DNA from: CAYWMD01 sp964458575
GTDB taxonomy: Bacteria > Verrucomicrobiota > Verrucomicrobiia > Limisphaerales > JADLHS01
NCBI GenBank assembly: GCA_964458575.1
Contig: CAYWMD010000007.1
Location: 62,001-126,000, forward strand
Length of the DNA stretch: 64,000 nt
Direction: 5' to 3'
Under the pieces are notes generated by a model. That model was not told the origin of the DNA. It did not search any database and saw only the letters and a program-made list of their open reading frames with translations. The position numbers and the translations under genes were made by a program. Shown here one piece after another: positions 26,327 through 33,882 of this stretch (within the stretch, counting starts at the first letter, position 1; the number at the start of each line of letters is the position of its first letter).

Positions 26327-26354
26327 AGTATAAATTGCCGGCGAATGTTCGCAA
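26327..26354 (-). promoter_or_regulatory. Possible sigma70 promoter for the lipoprotein-hpnH-hpnJ operon
   Basis: On the minus strand, TTGCGA (26349-26354) and TATACT (26327-26332) are spaced by 16 bases. The -35 lies inside the first codons of the divergent gene at 26345. The predicted start of transcription would leave almost no 5' UTR if GTG 26317 is used. Confidence 0.35.
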
Positions 26355-27148
26355 CAGCTAATTCCAAAGTTAATTTTAATGCGATTGGCTGCGGGCTGCT
26401 GTTGGGCGGCTTCGCGTTGGCAGCCGTGGCGCGCGCCGATTCAAATAACACCGGCAACGGGCGTTTTGTTGCGCACGCCCAGCAGGTTTATGTCGCGGCG
26501 CAAAAGCGGTTCACCGCCGCTCCCACCAACGAAGTGGCTGCGTGGGAATTTGCGCGTGCCGCCTTCAACCGCGCGGAATTTTCAACGAACGACACCGAAC
26601 GTGCCACACTTGCCGAGCAGGGCATTGCGGCCTGCCGGGGCGCGCTGGCGCGCAATCCCAAATCCGCGCCGGTCCATTATTACCTTGCCATGAACCTCGG
26701 CCAGCTGGCGCGCACCAAAAGCCTCGGCGCCCTGAAGATCGTCAACGAAATCGAGCGCGAATTCAATGCGGCGCGTGTTTTGGACGACCGGTTTGATTAC
26801 GCCGGGCCGGAGCGCAACTTGGGTCTGCTCTACCGCGATGCACCGAGCATCGGCAGCGTCGGCAGCCGGAGCAAGGCCCGGCAACACCTGCTCCGCGCCG
26901 TGGAGCTGGTGCCGGACTATCCCGGCAACCGGCTGTGTCTGGCCGAATCCGCCGGGCAATGGCGCGATACGAAAATGGCGCGGCGCGAACTGACGGCCCT
27001 GGACGAACTCTGGGCGGCGGCGCAGGCCAGGCTGGCGGGACCGGAATGGGAGGCGAGTTGGGTGGAATGGCGTGCGCGCCGCGATCAGTTGCGAAGCAAG
27101 TTGGCGGAATCAGGCAAACCGCTGGCTTCGCCCCGCGGTTCCGATTGA
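26345..27148 (+). CDS. Secreted TPR-like helical protein
   Basis: 267 aa with signal peptide MFATANSKVNFNAIGCGLLLGGFALAAVARA. The mature protein is all helical: ALARNPKSAPVHYYLAMNLGQLAR, EREFNAARVLDDRFDYAGPERNLGLLYRD and KARQHLLRAVELVPDYPGNRLCLAESAGQWRD, arranged like tetratricopeptide repeats. It resembles periplasmic TPR proteins that act with transporters, but no such partner lies nearby. Its start is only 18 bases from the divergent hopanoid operon, and the end is followed by ispE on the opposite strand (29 bases). Confidence 0.7.
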   Translation: MFATANSKVNFNAIGCGLLLGGFALAAVARADSNNTGNGRFVAHAQQVYVAAQKRFTAAPTNEVAAWEFARAAFNRAEFSTNDTERATLAEQGIAACRGALARNPKSAPVHYYLAMNLGQLARTKSLGALKIVNEIEREFNAARVLDDRFDYAGPERNLGLLYRDAPSIGSVGSRSKARQHLLRAVELVPDYPGNRLCLAESAGQWRDTKMARRELTALDELWAAAQARLAGPEWEASWVEWRARRDQLRSKLAESGKPLASPRGSD

Positions 27149-27177
27149 AGCCTGGCCCGGCGGCTTATCGTGCGGGA

Positions 27178-28053
27178 TCAGACCGGCACCAACGCGGTCC
27201 AACAGGTCGCGCCAAACTTGGCCATGAATTTGTCCCGCAGGTCCCCGGCCTTCTTGGCGCCGCGGACCAGGGCGAAGGTGGTTGAACCGCTCCCGGACAT
27301 CAACGCGGCGTCGGCGCCGTGGCTGCGAAGAAACTCCTGATACAGCACGAGCAGGGGGAATTTTTCCAGCGCGGGCGCTTCGAGCGAATTGTAAAACGCG
27401 CGGCCGGCCATGTACAGATCGGCGGTCTTCAGGAGCGACACCAGCGCTTGCGCGCGCCCCGGCCGACCATTCAGGGCGTCGGAAAACCGGGCGAGATTTT
27501 GGTAAGCCCAAGCCGTCGCGATGCCGAACCCCGGGTGGATCAGCAGAAACGTTGCGCCACGCAACGCCGGGAAAAAATCGAGCGGCTGGATTTGTTCGCC
27601 CCGTCCGGTGGCCAGCGCCGGCCGGGTTTGGAGAAAGAAGGGCACGTCCGAGCCGAGCGCGGCGGCGAGTTCGTGCAGTTTTTCGGCTGGCAGCGGCGCG
27701 CCGAAAAGTTCATTCAAGCCCAACAGCGTGGTGGCCGCGTTGCCGCTGCCGCCGCCCAGTCCGGCGGCGAGCGGGATCCGTTTTTCCAGATGAATCCGCA
27801 CGCCGTCCTTGATCTGTGCGGCCTCCCGAAAGGCGCTGGCGGCGCGGTGGACAAGGTTACGCGCATCGGTGGGCAGGCCGGGGTCGCTGCAGGTCAGGGC
27901 CACACCGCTGCCGTGGCGCTCCAACACCAGGTGGTCGCACAAGCCGACCGGGTGCATCAGCGTCTCCAGTTCGTGGAAACCGTCCGGACGCCGGCCGAGG
28001 ATGTTCAGCAGCAGGTTGACCTTGCAGGGCGATGGTTTTTCCAATGCGGCCAT
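27178..28053 (-). CDS. ispE: 4-diphosphocytidyl-2-C-methyl-D-erythritol kinase IspE
   Basis: 291 aa, the usual size for IspE. The N-terminus KPSPCKVNLLLNILGRRPDGFHELET holds the substrate Lys/Asn motif. The GHMP-kinase phosphate loop is PLAAGLGGGSGNAATTLLGLN, and the C-terminal GHMP motif is ALMSGSGSTTFAL. It phosphorylates CDP-methylerythritol in the MEP pathway to isopentenyl diphosphate, the precursor of squalene and hopanoids, which fits its place next to hpnH and hpnJ. It is cytoplasmic. It begins after a strong terminator for the gene upstream, so it has its own promoter. Confidence 0.93.
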   Translation of the reverse strand: MAALEKPSPCKVNLLLNILGRRPDGFHELETLMHPVGLCDHLVLERHGSGVALTCSDPGLPTDARNLVHRAASAFREAAQIKDGVRIHLEKRIPLAAGLGGGSGNAATTLLGLNELFGAPLPAEKLHELAAALGSDVPFFLQTRPALATGRGEQIQPLDFFPALRGATFLLIHPGFGIATAWAYQNLARFSDALNGRPGRAQALVSLLKTADLYMAGRAFYNSLEAPALEKFPLLVLYQEFLRSHGADAALMSGSGSTTFALVRGAKKAGDLRDKFMAKFGATCWTALVPV

Positions 28054-28091
28054 GGCAGAAATGGTTTAGCCACGAATCGTTTGAAACACAC

Positions 28092-28128
28092 GAAAAAAGA
28101 AAAAACGCGCCAACCGGGTTGGCGCGTT
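28092..28128 (-). terminator. Rho-independent terminator of the TIGR04073-like gene
   Basis: On the minus strand a 10-12 bp stem (aacgcgccaa with ttggcgcgtt, 28104-28113 and 28119-28128) is followed by ttttttcttttttcg. It lies 24 bases beyond the stop codon of the lipoprotein gene and before the ispE start. Confidence 0.85.
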
Positions 28129-28151
28129 GCAAAACCAGTCAACTCATCCGC

Positions 28152-28583
28152 CTATTCGTTGAAGACCCGAAAGCGGCTGCCGGGCATCAACGGAGCAATG
28201 TCGCCGCCGCTGAAGCCGATGAACGTGTCAGTGGCATAAAGCGTGTCGTCGCGCAGGCCGGGTTTGTAATTATCCGGATAAACCGGGTTGGGCTTTAGAT
28301 ACTTTGTGCAGACGGGATCATAGGAGGGCAGCGGGAAAGTGATCGTCTCGTAGAGCCCGAGCCCAATGCGGGCCATGCTGCGGTTGAAGCCGGTGACCAT
28401 GCCGCCGGCATTCGAGGGGCCGAACACGGCCGATTGTTCCATGCTGCGGCGCATTTCACCCCAGCGCACAACCTCCATGGTGTTGCTCCAACCGCGGCCG
28501 AGCTTCTTCTCCGGACCAGCGCAACCGGAAGCCAGGACTCCGACGAAGAGGGCCATGCCAAGAAGGGAAATTTTGTTTTGCAT
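28152..28583 (-). CDS. Lipoprotein, exosortase-associated TIGR04073-like
   Basis: 143 aa; signal peptide with lipobox ASGC (Cys about residue 21). The mature start EKKLGRGWSNTMEVVRWGEMRRSMEQ and the later GFNRSMARIGLGLYETITFPLP match the pattern I know for the TIGR04073 family, proteins that track exosortase/PEP-CTERM genomes in Verrucomicrobia. No exosortase or PEP-CTERM protein is visible in this window. Function unknown; outer-membrane lipoprotein by inference. A terminator follows it, and 160 bases separate it from tatC upstream. Confidence 0.7.
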   Translation of the reverse strand: MQNKISLLGMALFVGVLASGCAGPEKKLGRGWSNTMEVVRWGEMRRSMEQSAVFGPSNAGGMVTGFNRSMARIGLGLYETITFPLPSYDPVCTKYLKPNPVYPDNYKPGLRDDTLYATDTFIGFSGGDIAPLMPGSRFRVFNE

Positions 28584-28743
28584 AAAAATAAAGTTACCGA
28601 ACGCACATTACGCCGCGCGCCGGACTTGTAAAGCGTAATTTAAGCAAAGTCCCGGAAGAAATTTCAGCGATCCGCGCCCGGCACGCGCGATCAACATCAA
28701 GCCCGAAAAGTCATTCCGCCCACGACCTGACCGGTGGCAACCG

Positions 28744-29835
28744 TCAGTGGAAATAGCCGTGCAGCCATGGCCACCCGTATTTGTAACCCGTCCAGGCCGC
28801 GACGCCCAGCAGGACTACCACCGCCAGTCCCAGCGCGAGCCGGCCCCGGGCCCGGGCCCGATCCGGTTGATCCCAGTACCAGGCGATCCAGATGCTGACC
28901 TCGTAAAGCAATTGCAGGGGGATGAACATGACCACCTGCGTGAGGACCTCGGGTGTGGTCAGCACCGCGCCGAGGAACAGGTTGACGACGATCATGTAGC
29001 GCCGGCCCTTGGAGAGAATCCCGTAGTTCAGGACGCCGATCTTTACCAGCGTGAGGATGACCACCGGCATCTCAAAACCGATGCCCATGCCCAGCATGAA
29101 TTTGCAGACAAAACTAATGTAATCCTCCGCCCGCCATTGAAACGCGCCGAAGCCCAGCCAGTTCGAGTATTTCTGCGACGCCGCCAGCGCGAAGGGCATC
29201 AGGACGAAATAGCAAAAGGCCACGCCGGTCATGAACAACCCCACCCCAAAGCCCAGCCCGCGATAGACGTATTTGCGTTCCTTCATTTTCAGGGCCGGGA
29301 AGACAAACACGGCCACGAAATAGAAAATGAACGGCGCGGCGAGCACCATGCCGCCGTAAAATGCCAGTTGGAAGGCCACCACGAATCCCCCCGCCGGACT
29401 GAGGTTCACCAGCTCGATGTTCAGGTGCTCCCCGGTTTGGGCCGCCTTGGGATCGGGGTCCAACTCCCAACCGAGGACATGGTTCGTGCCGACGGTGACC
29501 GGCTTGATCTGGACGGCGACAAACCGGTTGGTGCCGAGGTCCCATTGTTTCGATTGTTCCGGCGCGAGATGGAAGATTTGCAACTGGTTCGTGCCATACC
29601 GCACCGTCACCACCTGGTTGGTACCGCTGTAATAAACCCGGGCGTGCTTGAGGGGATGTTTGAGGGCCTCGGAGACGTAATTGCCGCCAATGAGGCAGAG
29701 AAGCATCGCGACGCCCAGCGCGGCAACGCTCTTGATGAGCACCCAGCGGAGATCCTCCAGGTGTTCGAGGAAAGTTTTTACGGGGCCACCCTCTTGTTCC
29801 TCATCGGGGCGTTCCGCCTCGTAGTCATCAGCCAT
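28744..29835 (-). CDS. tatC: Sec-independent translocase subunit TatC, with enlarged first periplasmic loop
   Basis: 363 aa against ~250 in most TatC. The N-terminal FLEHLEDLRWVLIKS matches the TatC amphipathic start and binds the twin-arginine signal. Six membrane spans follow, with FALAASQKYS and GIGFEMPVVI as recognisable motifs. Between TM1 (ALGVAMLLCLIGG) and TM2 (FVVAFQLAFYGGMVL) is a loop of about 100 residues carrying a repeated T-N-Q/R/H pattern (SGTNQ, YGTNQ, LGTNR, VGTNH). A short cytoplasmic C-terminal part is followed by one more hydrophobic stretch (LALGLAVVVLLGVAAW). It lies downstream of both tatA genes on the same strand. Confidence 0.92.
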   Translation of the reverse strand: MADDYEAERPDEEQEGGPVKTFLEHLEDLRWVLIKSVAALGVAMLLCLIGGNYVSEALKHPLKHARVYYSGTNQVVTVRYGTNQLQIFHLAPEQSKQWDLGTNRFVAVQIKPVTVGTNHVLGWELDPDPKAAQTGEHLNIELVNLSPAGGFVVAFQLAFYGGMVLAAPFIFYFVAVFVFPALKMKERKYVYRGLGFGVGLFMTGVAFCYFVLMPFALAASQKYSNWLGFGAFQWRAEDYISFVCKFMLGMGIGFEMPVVILTLVKIGVLNYGILSKGRRYMIVVNLFLGAVLTTPEVLTQVVMFIPLQLLYEVSIWIAWYWDQPDRARARGRLALGLAVVVLLGVAAWTGYKYGWPWLHGYFH

Positions 29836-29857
29836 GACCGGGAGCGCTCAGGAGCAA

Positions 29858-30136
29858 TCAGGCCTTCGTGCCGTTCGAAGTCTGGGAAACGGTCGTTTCG
29901 GATTGGGCCGGTCCTTCGGCGGGCAGCTTCCGTTGCGTGGCCGGCGGAGTGGTGTCGTCCATCGCGTGGTTGATCTCCTCACTCACCTCGCGGGTCGCCT
30001 TTTTGAATTCCTTGATGCCCGTGCCCAGACCCTTGGCCAGCTCGGGAAGTTTCTTGGCGCCGAACAGAATCAAAACCACGGCGAGAATCAGGACAATCTC
30101 CCAGCCGCCGAGCATTCCTGCAAACATGGTATTCAT
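29858..30136 (-). CDS. tatA: Twin-arginine translocase protein TatA (copy 1)
   Basis: 92 aa. A short periplasmic N-terminus, one membrane span (EIVLILAVVLILFGAKKLPELAKGLG with the FG hinge) and an amphipathic helix (GTGIKEFKKATREVSEEI), then a Thr/Pro/Lys-rich tail of ~40 residues. TatA multimers form the protein-conducting element recruited by TatC. The ATG at 30136 is preceded by ctaggcaagttt, almost the same as the sequence before copy 2, showing a tandem duplication that included the 5' flank. Confidence 0.9.
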   Translation of the reverse strand: MNTMFAGMLGGWEIVLILAVVLILFGAKKLPELAKGLGTGIKEFKKATREVSEEINHAMDDTTPPATQRKLPAEGPAQSETTVSQTSNGTKA

Positions 30137-30144
30137 AAACTTGC

Positions 30145-30312
30145 CTAGCTTTTGTCAATCTGGTCGCGCGAGGCTTTCTTGAACTCGCGGATGCCCTGTC
30201 CCAGTCCCCGGGCCAGGTCCGGCAGCTTGCGCGCGCCGAACAACAGCAGCACGACCGCCAGAATCAGAACCAGTTCCCAGCCACCCAACATTCCTGCCAA
30301 CATCACATTCAT
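30145..30312 (-). CDS. tatA: Twin-arginine translocase protein TatA (copy 2, short)
   Basis: 55 aa from the ATG at 30312 (MNVMLAGMLGG); the frame is open to 30327, but the start aligned to copy 1 is preferred. It is nearly identical in layout to copy 1 through the span (ELVLILAVVLLLFGARKLPDLARGLG) and amphipathic helix, but ends just after it (ASRDQIDKS), so it lacks the acidic tail. It could serve as a TatE/TatB-like variant; no separate TatB is recognised here. It is the first gene of the tat operon. Confidence 0.88.
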   Translation of the reverse strand: MNVMLAGMLGGWELVLILAVVLLLFGARKLPDLARGLGQGIREFKKASRDQIDKS

Positions 30313-30394
30313 AAACTTGTCTAGCATGTAAACCCTAAACCCCGCCCCGCGCGGAGTAAAGCGTTAAAAACGCGCCTAACCCACGGGACAAAGA

Positions 30395-30416
30395 AGGACG
30401 CGCCGGGGCGCGTCCT
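30395..30416 (-). terminator. GC hairpin downstream of pal
   Basis: Perfect 10-bp stem aggacgcgcc / ggcgcgtcct around gg. On the minus strand it comes after the stronger terminator at 30428-30458 and is followed by ttctttg. Probably a backup terminator between pal and the tat operon. Confidence 0.55.
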
Positions 30417-30427
30417 CATTCATTCTC

Positions 30428-30458
30428 AAAAAAACAGAACGCGTCGCAACGCGTTCTG
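30428..30458 (-). terminator. Rho-independent terminator of the Tol-Pal operon
   Basis: On the minus strand the stem cagaacgcgt / acgcgttctg (30435-30444 and 30449-30458, 4-nt loop) is followed directly by seven T. It begins six bases beyond the pal stop codon. Confidence 0.88.
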
Positions 30459-30464
30459 TGCGGT

Positions 30465-31049
30465 TCATTTCGGAATCAACACGATGAACACGCCGCGGCG
30501 GTTCTTCGCCCACGCCGCTTCGTTGTGGGCCGGGTCCACTGGCTGGTCCTCGCCATAGCTGCGGGTGACCATGCGGCTGCCTTCCACGCCATCGGCGATC
30601 AAGGCATCGCGCAAGGCCAAGGCGCGGTGTTCGCCCAACGCGCGATTGTATTCCTCGGTGCCGCGCTCGTCGCAATGACCCGCGATGAGCAGGGACACGC
30701 GCTTGTTGCTCTTCAGGTAGGCCGCAACGGCTTCCACGTTGCCCTTCTCGCTGCTCTTCACGACCGAGCTGTCGAAGTCAAAATGCACGGTATGCGAAGC
30801 GAGCGTGGTGGGGTCGAAGGTGAATTTGCCTTCCAAGTCGCCGCTGAGATCCGGGTTCTGGGCAAAGCTGCCGCTGTCATCGGGCACGAGGGGTTGGCCT
30901 CGCGTCATATCGGTAGGTCCGGGTGTTCTTGGCCCGCTCATTGCATAATTCGGCAACGGCGTCAACGGGGTGGACTTTTTCTTGCAACCGGTAGCCATCG
31001 TCATCGCCAGCGCAACTACCAGCAGGTAGGTCAGTTTGTATGCTTTCAT
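30465..31049 (-). CDS. pal: Peptidoglycan-associated lipoprotein Pal
   Basis: 194 aa; lipoprotein signal ending MATGC (Cys about 22). A Pro-rich linker precedes the OmpA-like domain (~85-194), which starts HFDFDSSVVKSS and carries the peptidoglycan-binding core AGHCDERGTEEYNRALGEHRA and a C-terminal AKNRRGVFIVL. Pal anchors the outer membrane to the wall and binds TolB. It is the last gene of the tol operon, 24 bases after tolB, and is followed by strong terminators. Confidence 0.94.
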   Translation of the reverse strand: MKAYKLTYLLVVALAMTMATGCKKKSTPLTPLPNYAMSGPRTPGPTDMTRGQPLVPDDSGSFAQNPDLSGDLEGKFTFDPTTLASHTVHFDFDSSVVKSSEKGNVEAVAAYLKSNKRVSLLIAGHCDERGTEEYNRALGEHRALALRDALIADGVEGSRMVTRSYGEDQPVDPAHNEAAWAKNRRGVFIVLIPK

Positions 31050-31073
31050 TTTTTGATTCTTTCTTGGGAAGGG

Positions 31074-32255
31074 CTATTTCGCCCAACTGGGTTGTGAATT
31101 GCTTCCCGAACCAGAAATTCGGGAGACATCTTTGACTTGTTTCGTGGGCACGTCAAGCAAAGACAAACGGCGTCCGCCCCCGCTCCGGCGCGCGAAAATC
31201 ACCGTCCGGGAGTTCGCCGCCCAGGACGGATCCTCGCCGCTGACCAGCAGGGTGGCCGTGCCGCCCGACGACGGGATGACGCAAATTTCGAATCCGCCCA
31301 TCTGTGCCGTGAACACGATCCACTTGCCGTCCGGCGACCAGTCCGGCTCGGACGGGTTCGAGACGCCGCTCGTAGCGACGCGCTGAACCGGCCCGCCCGC
31401 GGCGGGGACTTTGCACAAGGTCCGTCGTCCATTGATCTTCGTGGCGAAACAAATCCATTGTCCATCCGGCGACCAGCAGGGGGAGGATTCGTCCTCCTTG
31501 TTTTTGGTCAACTGCTTCAAGCCGCCGCCGTTCAGGTTGCCGACCCACAGGTCCACCGCGCCGCTCTTGCTCAGGATCATCGCGACCTTCGACCCGTCGG
31601 GCGATGGGGCGGGACTCAGGTTCGAGCCGGGGTAGGCGGCCACCACCGACCGCTGGCCCGTGCTCAGGTCCTGCAGGAGAATGTCGGGATTGCTGGACCG
31701 ATACGACGTGTAGCAAAGCGCCAGCCGGCCGGGCACCCAGGCCGGCGCGGCCACGATGGCGTTGTCATGCGTGATCGCCTGGGCGCCGTGGCCGTCGAAA
31801 TCCGCCACGTAGATTTCCCCGGCTTTGCCGGTGTCCACCTTCAGGGCGATTTTCCTGGATTGCTCCAGCGGTTTATGGATCGCCATGCCGAGTGAACGGA
31901 TGAAATCCTCCACGAACGCGTGGGCCTGGCGGCGCAGCGAGCCGCCGGTGTAACTGCGGTTGACCTTCACGGCGTTGCTGATGCGGTCGGTCGCGCGACC
32001 GACCAGGTTGCCGCTGTTGCTGCCGCTGAGGAGATACTGCGCGGCGTCCGGCGCTGTGAAGCTGAAGCCCTGCACGTAGAGATCGAACTTGATCACGTCT
32101 TCCGCTTCGCCGGTGAAGCCGCTGATCGAAACGGGAACGGGCTTGGTATTACCCGGCTCAATGGTCTCGATGATCTTAATCTGTCCCGCGGCGAGTGAGG
32201 CGAAGAATACTCCAAGTGCCGCGAGTGTGAGGCTAACGTGTCGGTTGTTTTTCAT
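31074..32255 (-). CDS. tolB: Tol-Pal system beta-propeller protein TolB
   Basis: 393 aa with signal peptide MKNNRHVSLTLAALGVFFASLAAG. The N-terminal domain (25-160) precedes a six-bladed propeller with PD40/WD40-like blades: SPDGSKVAMILSKSGAVDLW, WSPDGQWICFATK, WSPDGKWIVFTAQMGGFEI and SRTVIFARRSGGG. TolB is periplasmic and exchanges between Pal and the TolA/TonB-box partner. Its ATG overlaps the stop of the tolA-type gene (ATGA), indicating translational coupling. Confidence 0.93.
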   Translation of the reverse strand: MKNNRHVSLTLAALGVFFASLAAGQIKIIETIEPGNTKPVPVSISGFTGEAEDVIKFDLYVQGFSFTAPDAAQYLLSGSNSGNLVGRATDRISNAVKVNRSYTGGSLRRQAHAFVEDFIRSLGMAIHKPLEQSRKIALKVDTGKAGEIYVADFDGHGAQAITHDNAIVAAPAWVPGRLALCYTSYRSSNPDILLQDLSTGQRSVVAAYPGSNLSPAPSPDGSKVAMILSKSGAVDLWVGNLNGGGLKQLTKNKEDESSPCWSPDGQWICFATKINGRRTLCKVPAAGGPVQRVATSGVSNPSEPDWSPDGKWIVFTAQMGGFEICVIPSSGGTATLLVSGEDPSWAANSRTVIFARRSGGGRRLSLLDVPTKQVKDVSRISGSGSNSQPSWAK

Positions 32256-33079
32256 CCAGCAAGGGTACGGGGGTTAACTTCAAATGTGATTTCCACGGTC
32301 CGCTCTGAATCTTTACTGTCTGCAGGGAGCGGCACGGCTTTCTTGATTCGGTTCAATAGGGACTGGACCGACGCGTCCACCAAGGGTTTTCCCGATGACC
32401 GCTCAATTCGGGATGAAATCACAGTGCCGTCCCGCCCAATTGTCACACTGACTTTTACGTAGGTAGTTTCGTCCGTGGCGCCGGCAGGTACGGTGCCGGC
32501 CCAAGCCTTGGCGTAAAGGCTTTTGACCGATTGCAGAAAATTCGCGTAAGTCGGCCCGCCACCTCCGTATCCGGGCATTTCAACCTTGGTGCTGGAGGAC
32601 AGTCCGCTGCGAAGACCTTGCAGGGCGCTCTTGATCTCGGCGCTTCGCCGCGCGTCCTCGCGCGCTTGCGAATCGTTATTGGATGCCGGTGGCTTTGACT
32701 TCGTGGATGACGTGCGGGCAACGGGTTTAAGGCTCTCCTTGGGTAGAACAACTTTCCTCTTAACCGGCTCAAGGGACGGTTCGGGCGTCGGCGCAGGTTC
32801 TTTCGGCTCCGGTGGCGTTGGTTTGGGTGGGGTAACCGTTCGCTCCGTTGCCGGCGGAGCGGGTGCCGGCGCAGGCGGCGGCGGGGCTGGAGCCGGATTG
32901 CCAGGGGTCGGTTCCACCATTGCATCGGTGGTGATCATGGGAATGATCTCGATTACTGGAAGGGCATCCTCCGACCTTTCCCGGGACGCAAGAAAGGCCG
33001 GCCCGACGAAAAGGATCACCAGCATGAACAGGTGGAAGCCCGTCGAGGCGAAGAAGCACTTTTTTTGCAGACGGTTCAT
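32252..33079 (-). CDS. tolA: TolA/TonB-type energy transducer
   Basis: 275 aa. A membrane anchor lies at ~12-32 (ASTGFHLFMLVILFVGPAFLA), followed by a Pro-rich spacer (APAPPPPAPAPAPP and KPTPPEPKEPAPTPEP) and a C-terminal domain (~195-275: KVSVTIGRDGTVISSRIERSSGKPLVDASVQSLLNRIKK), which has the TonB/TolA C-terminal fold. Position between tolR and tolB supports the Tol rather than the siderophore-uptake role. It transmits proton-motive force from TolQR to the periplasmic TolB-Pal. Start and stop both overlap neighbours by ATGA. Confidence 0.87.
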   Translation of the reverse strand: MNRLQKKCFFASTGFHLFMLVILFVGPAFLASRERSEDALPVIEIIPMITTDAMVEPTPGNPAPAPPPPAPAPAPPATERTVTPPKPTPPEPKEPAPTPEPSLEPVKRKVVLPKESLKPVARTSSTKSKPPASNNDSQAREDARRSAEIKSALQGLRSGLSSSTKVEMPGYGGGGPTYANFLQSVKSLYAKAWAGTVPAGATDETTYVKVSVTIGRDGTVISSRIERSSGKPLVDASVQSLLNRIKKAVPLPADSKDSERTVEITFEVNPRTLAG

Positions 33080-33495
33080 CGGGTGCCTGGCGGTTCGGTG
33101 CGCAGCGAGAAGCGGGTGATGCCGTTGCGCTGGCAGGCGTCAATCACCGCGTACAAGTCCTTGTTCCGTCCGTTCTCGTCGGCGCGGATGTAAACGACAA
33201 TGTTCGGATTGAACTTGAACCATCGCACCAGGGAGGTCTCCAGCTCGGGCAGCGTCATCCGCTTGCGGTCCAGCAGGAAGACTCCCTGGGGGGTGATCTC
33301 CACGGTGCGAATGTCGCGTTTGTCAATGCGCTTGTCCGGCTGCCCGCCGGTGGGTAGTTTCAAGTCAATGGATTGGTCCTGAAACGGCGTCGTGATGACG
33401 AAGATGATCAACAGCACGAACGCCAGGTCCAGCAGCGGGGTGATGTTGATTTCACTCAACGTCACCAGCGCGGTTCTTTGGGAAAAGCGTCGCAT
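33076..33495 (-). CDS. tolR: Biopolymer transport protein TolR/ExbD
   Basis: 139 aa. A single membrane span near residues 16-38 (INITPLLDLAFVLLIIFVITTPF) carries the essential Asp at position 23, the same residue number as in E. coli TolR. The periplasmic domain (ITPQGVFLLDRKRMTLPELE, VYIRADENGRNKDLYAVIDACQ) is standard ExbD/TolR. With TolQ it forms the proton-driven motor. It overlaps the following tolA-type gene by ATGA and is six bases downstream of the zinc-ribbon gene. Confidence 0.93.
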   Translation of the reverse strand: MRRFSQRTALVTLSEINITPLLDLAFVLLIIFVITTPFQDQSIDLKLPTGGQPDKRIDKRDIRTVEITPQGVFLLDRKRMTLPELETSLVRWFKFNPNIVVYIRADENGRNKDLYAVIDACQRNGITRFSLRTEPPGTR

Positions 33496-33501
33496 GTCTT
33501 C

Positions 33502-33882
33502 TCAATGCCGGTATTTCTTCAGCAACTCGTCCGGCGCCAGTTTCTCGGGCGCGGGCGACGGCGTTTTGGCCTCGTGGCTGGCGTGGCGCAAGTGCAGGGT
33601 GCCCCAGACCATGAGCGCCACCGTCACCAGGGCAATCGAAACGCCGGTGATCCCGATCCGGCGGCGCGCCCACCCGAGGAAACGGTCCCAGCCCTTGCGG
33701 TGCAACGCGGCGCCGCAGCCGGAACAGACGGAAGCCGCGCGTTCGTTGCCCTGGCCGCAGTTGCGGCAGGCGACCCGCAGATGCGCGCCACACTTGCGGC
33801 AGTGGTTGCGGGCGCGGCGCGGGTTCACGTGACCGCACTTGGCGCACGTCAGACCGGTTGCGATGGCCGCTTCAGCTACCAT
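33502..33882 (-). CDS. Double zinc-ribbon membrane protein inside the Tol operon
   Basis: 126 aa from the ATG at 33882, preceded by gagga and overlapping the tolQ stop by 11 bases; the frame extends to 33900. Eight Cys in four pairs lie at CAKCG, CRKCG, CRNCG and CSGCG within the first ~65 residues, a double zinc-ribbon facing the cytoplasm. One membrane span follows (ITGVSIALVTVALMVWGTLHL) and then a short tail ending LLKKYRH. It is not a known Tol component. Coupled translation between tolQ and tolR suggests it works with the motor, perhaps as a regulator or assembly factor. Confidence 0.8.
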   Translation of the reverse strand: MVAEAAIATGLTCAKCGHVNPRRARNHCRKCGAHLRVACRNCGQGNERAASVCSGCGAALHRKGWDRFLGWARRRIGITGVSIALVTVALMVWGTLHLRHASHEAKTPSPAPEKLAPDELLKKYRH

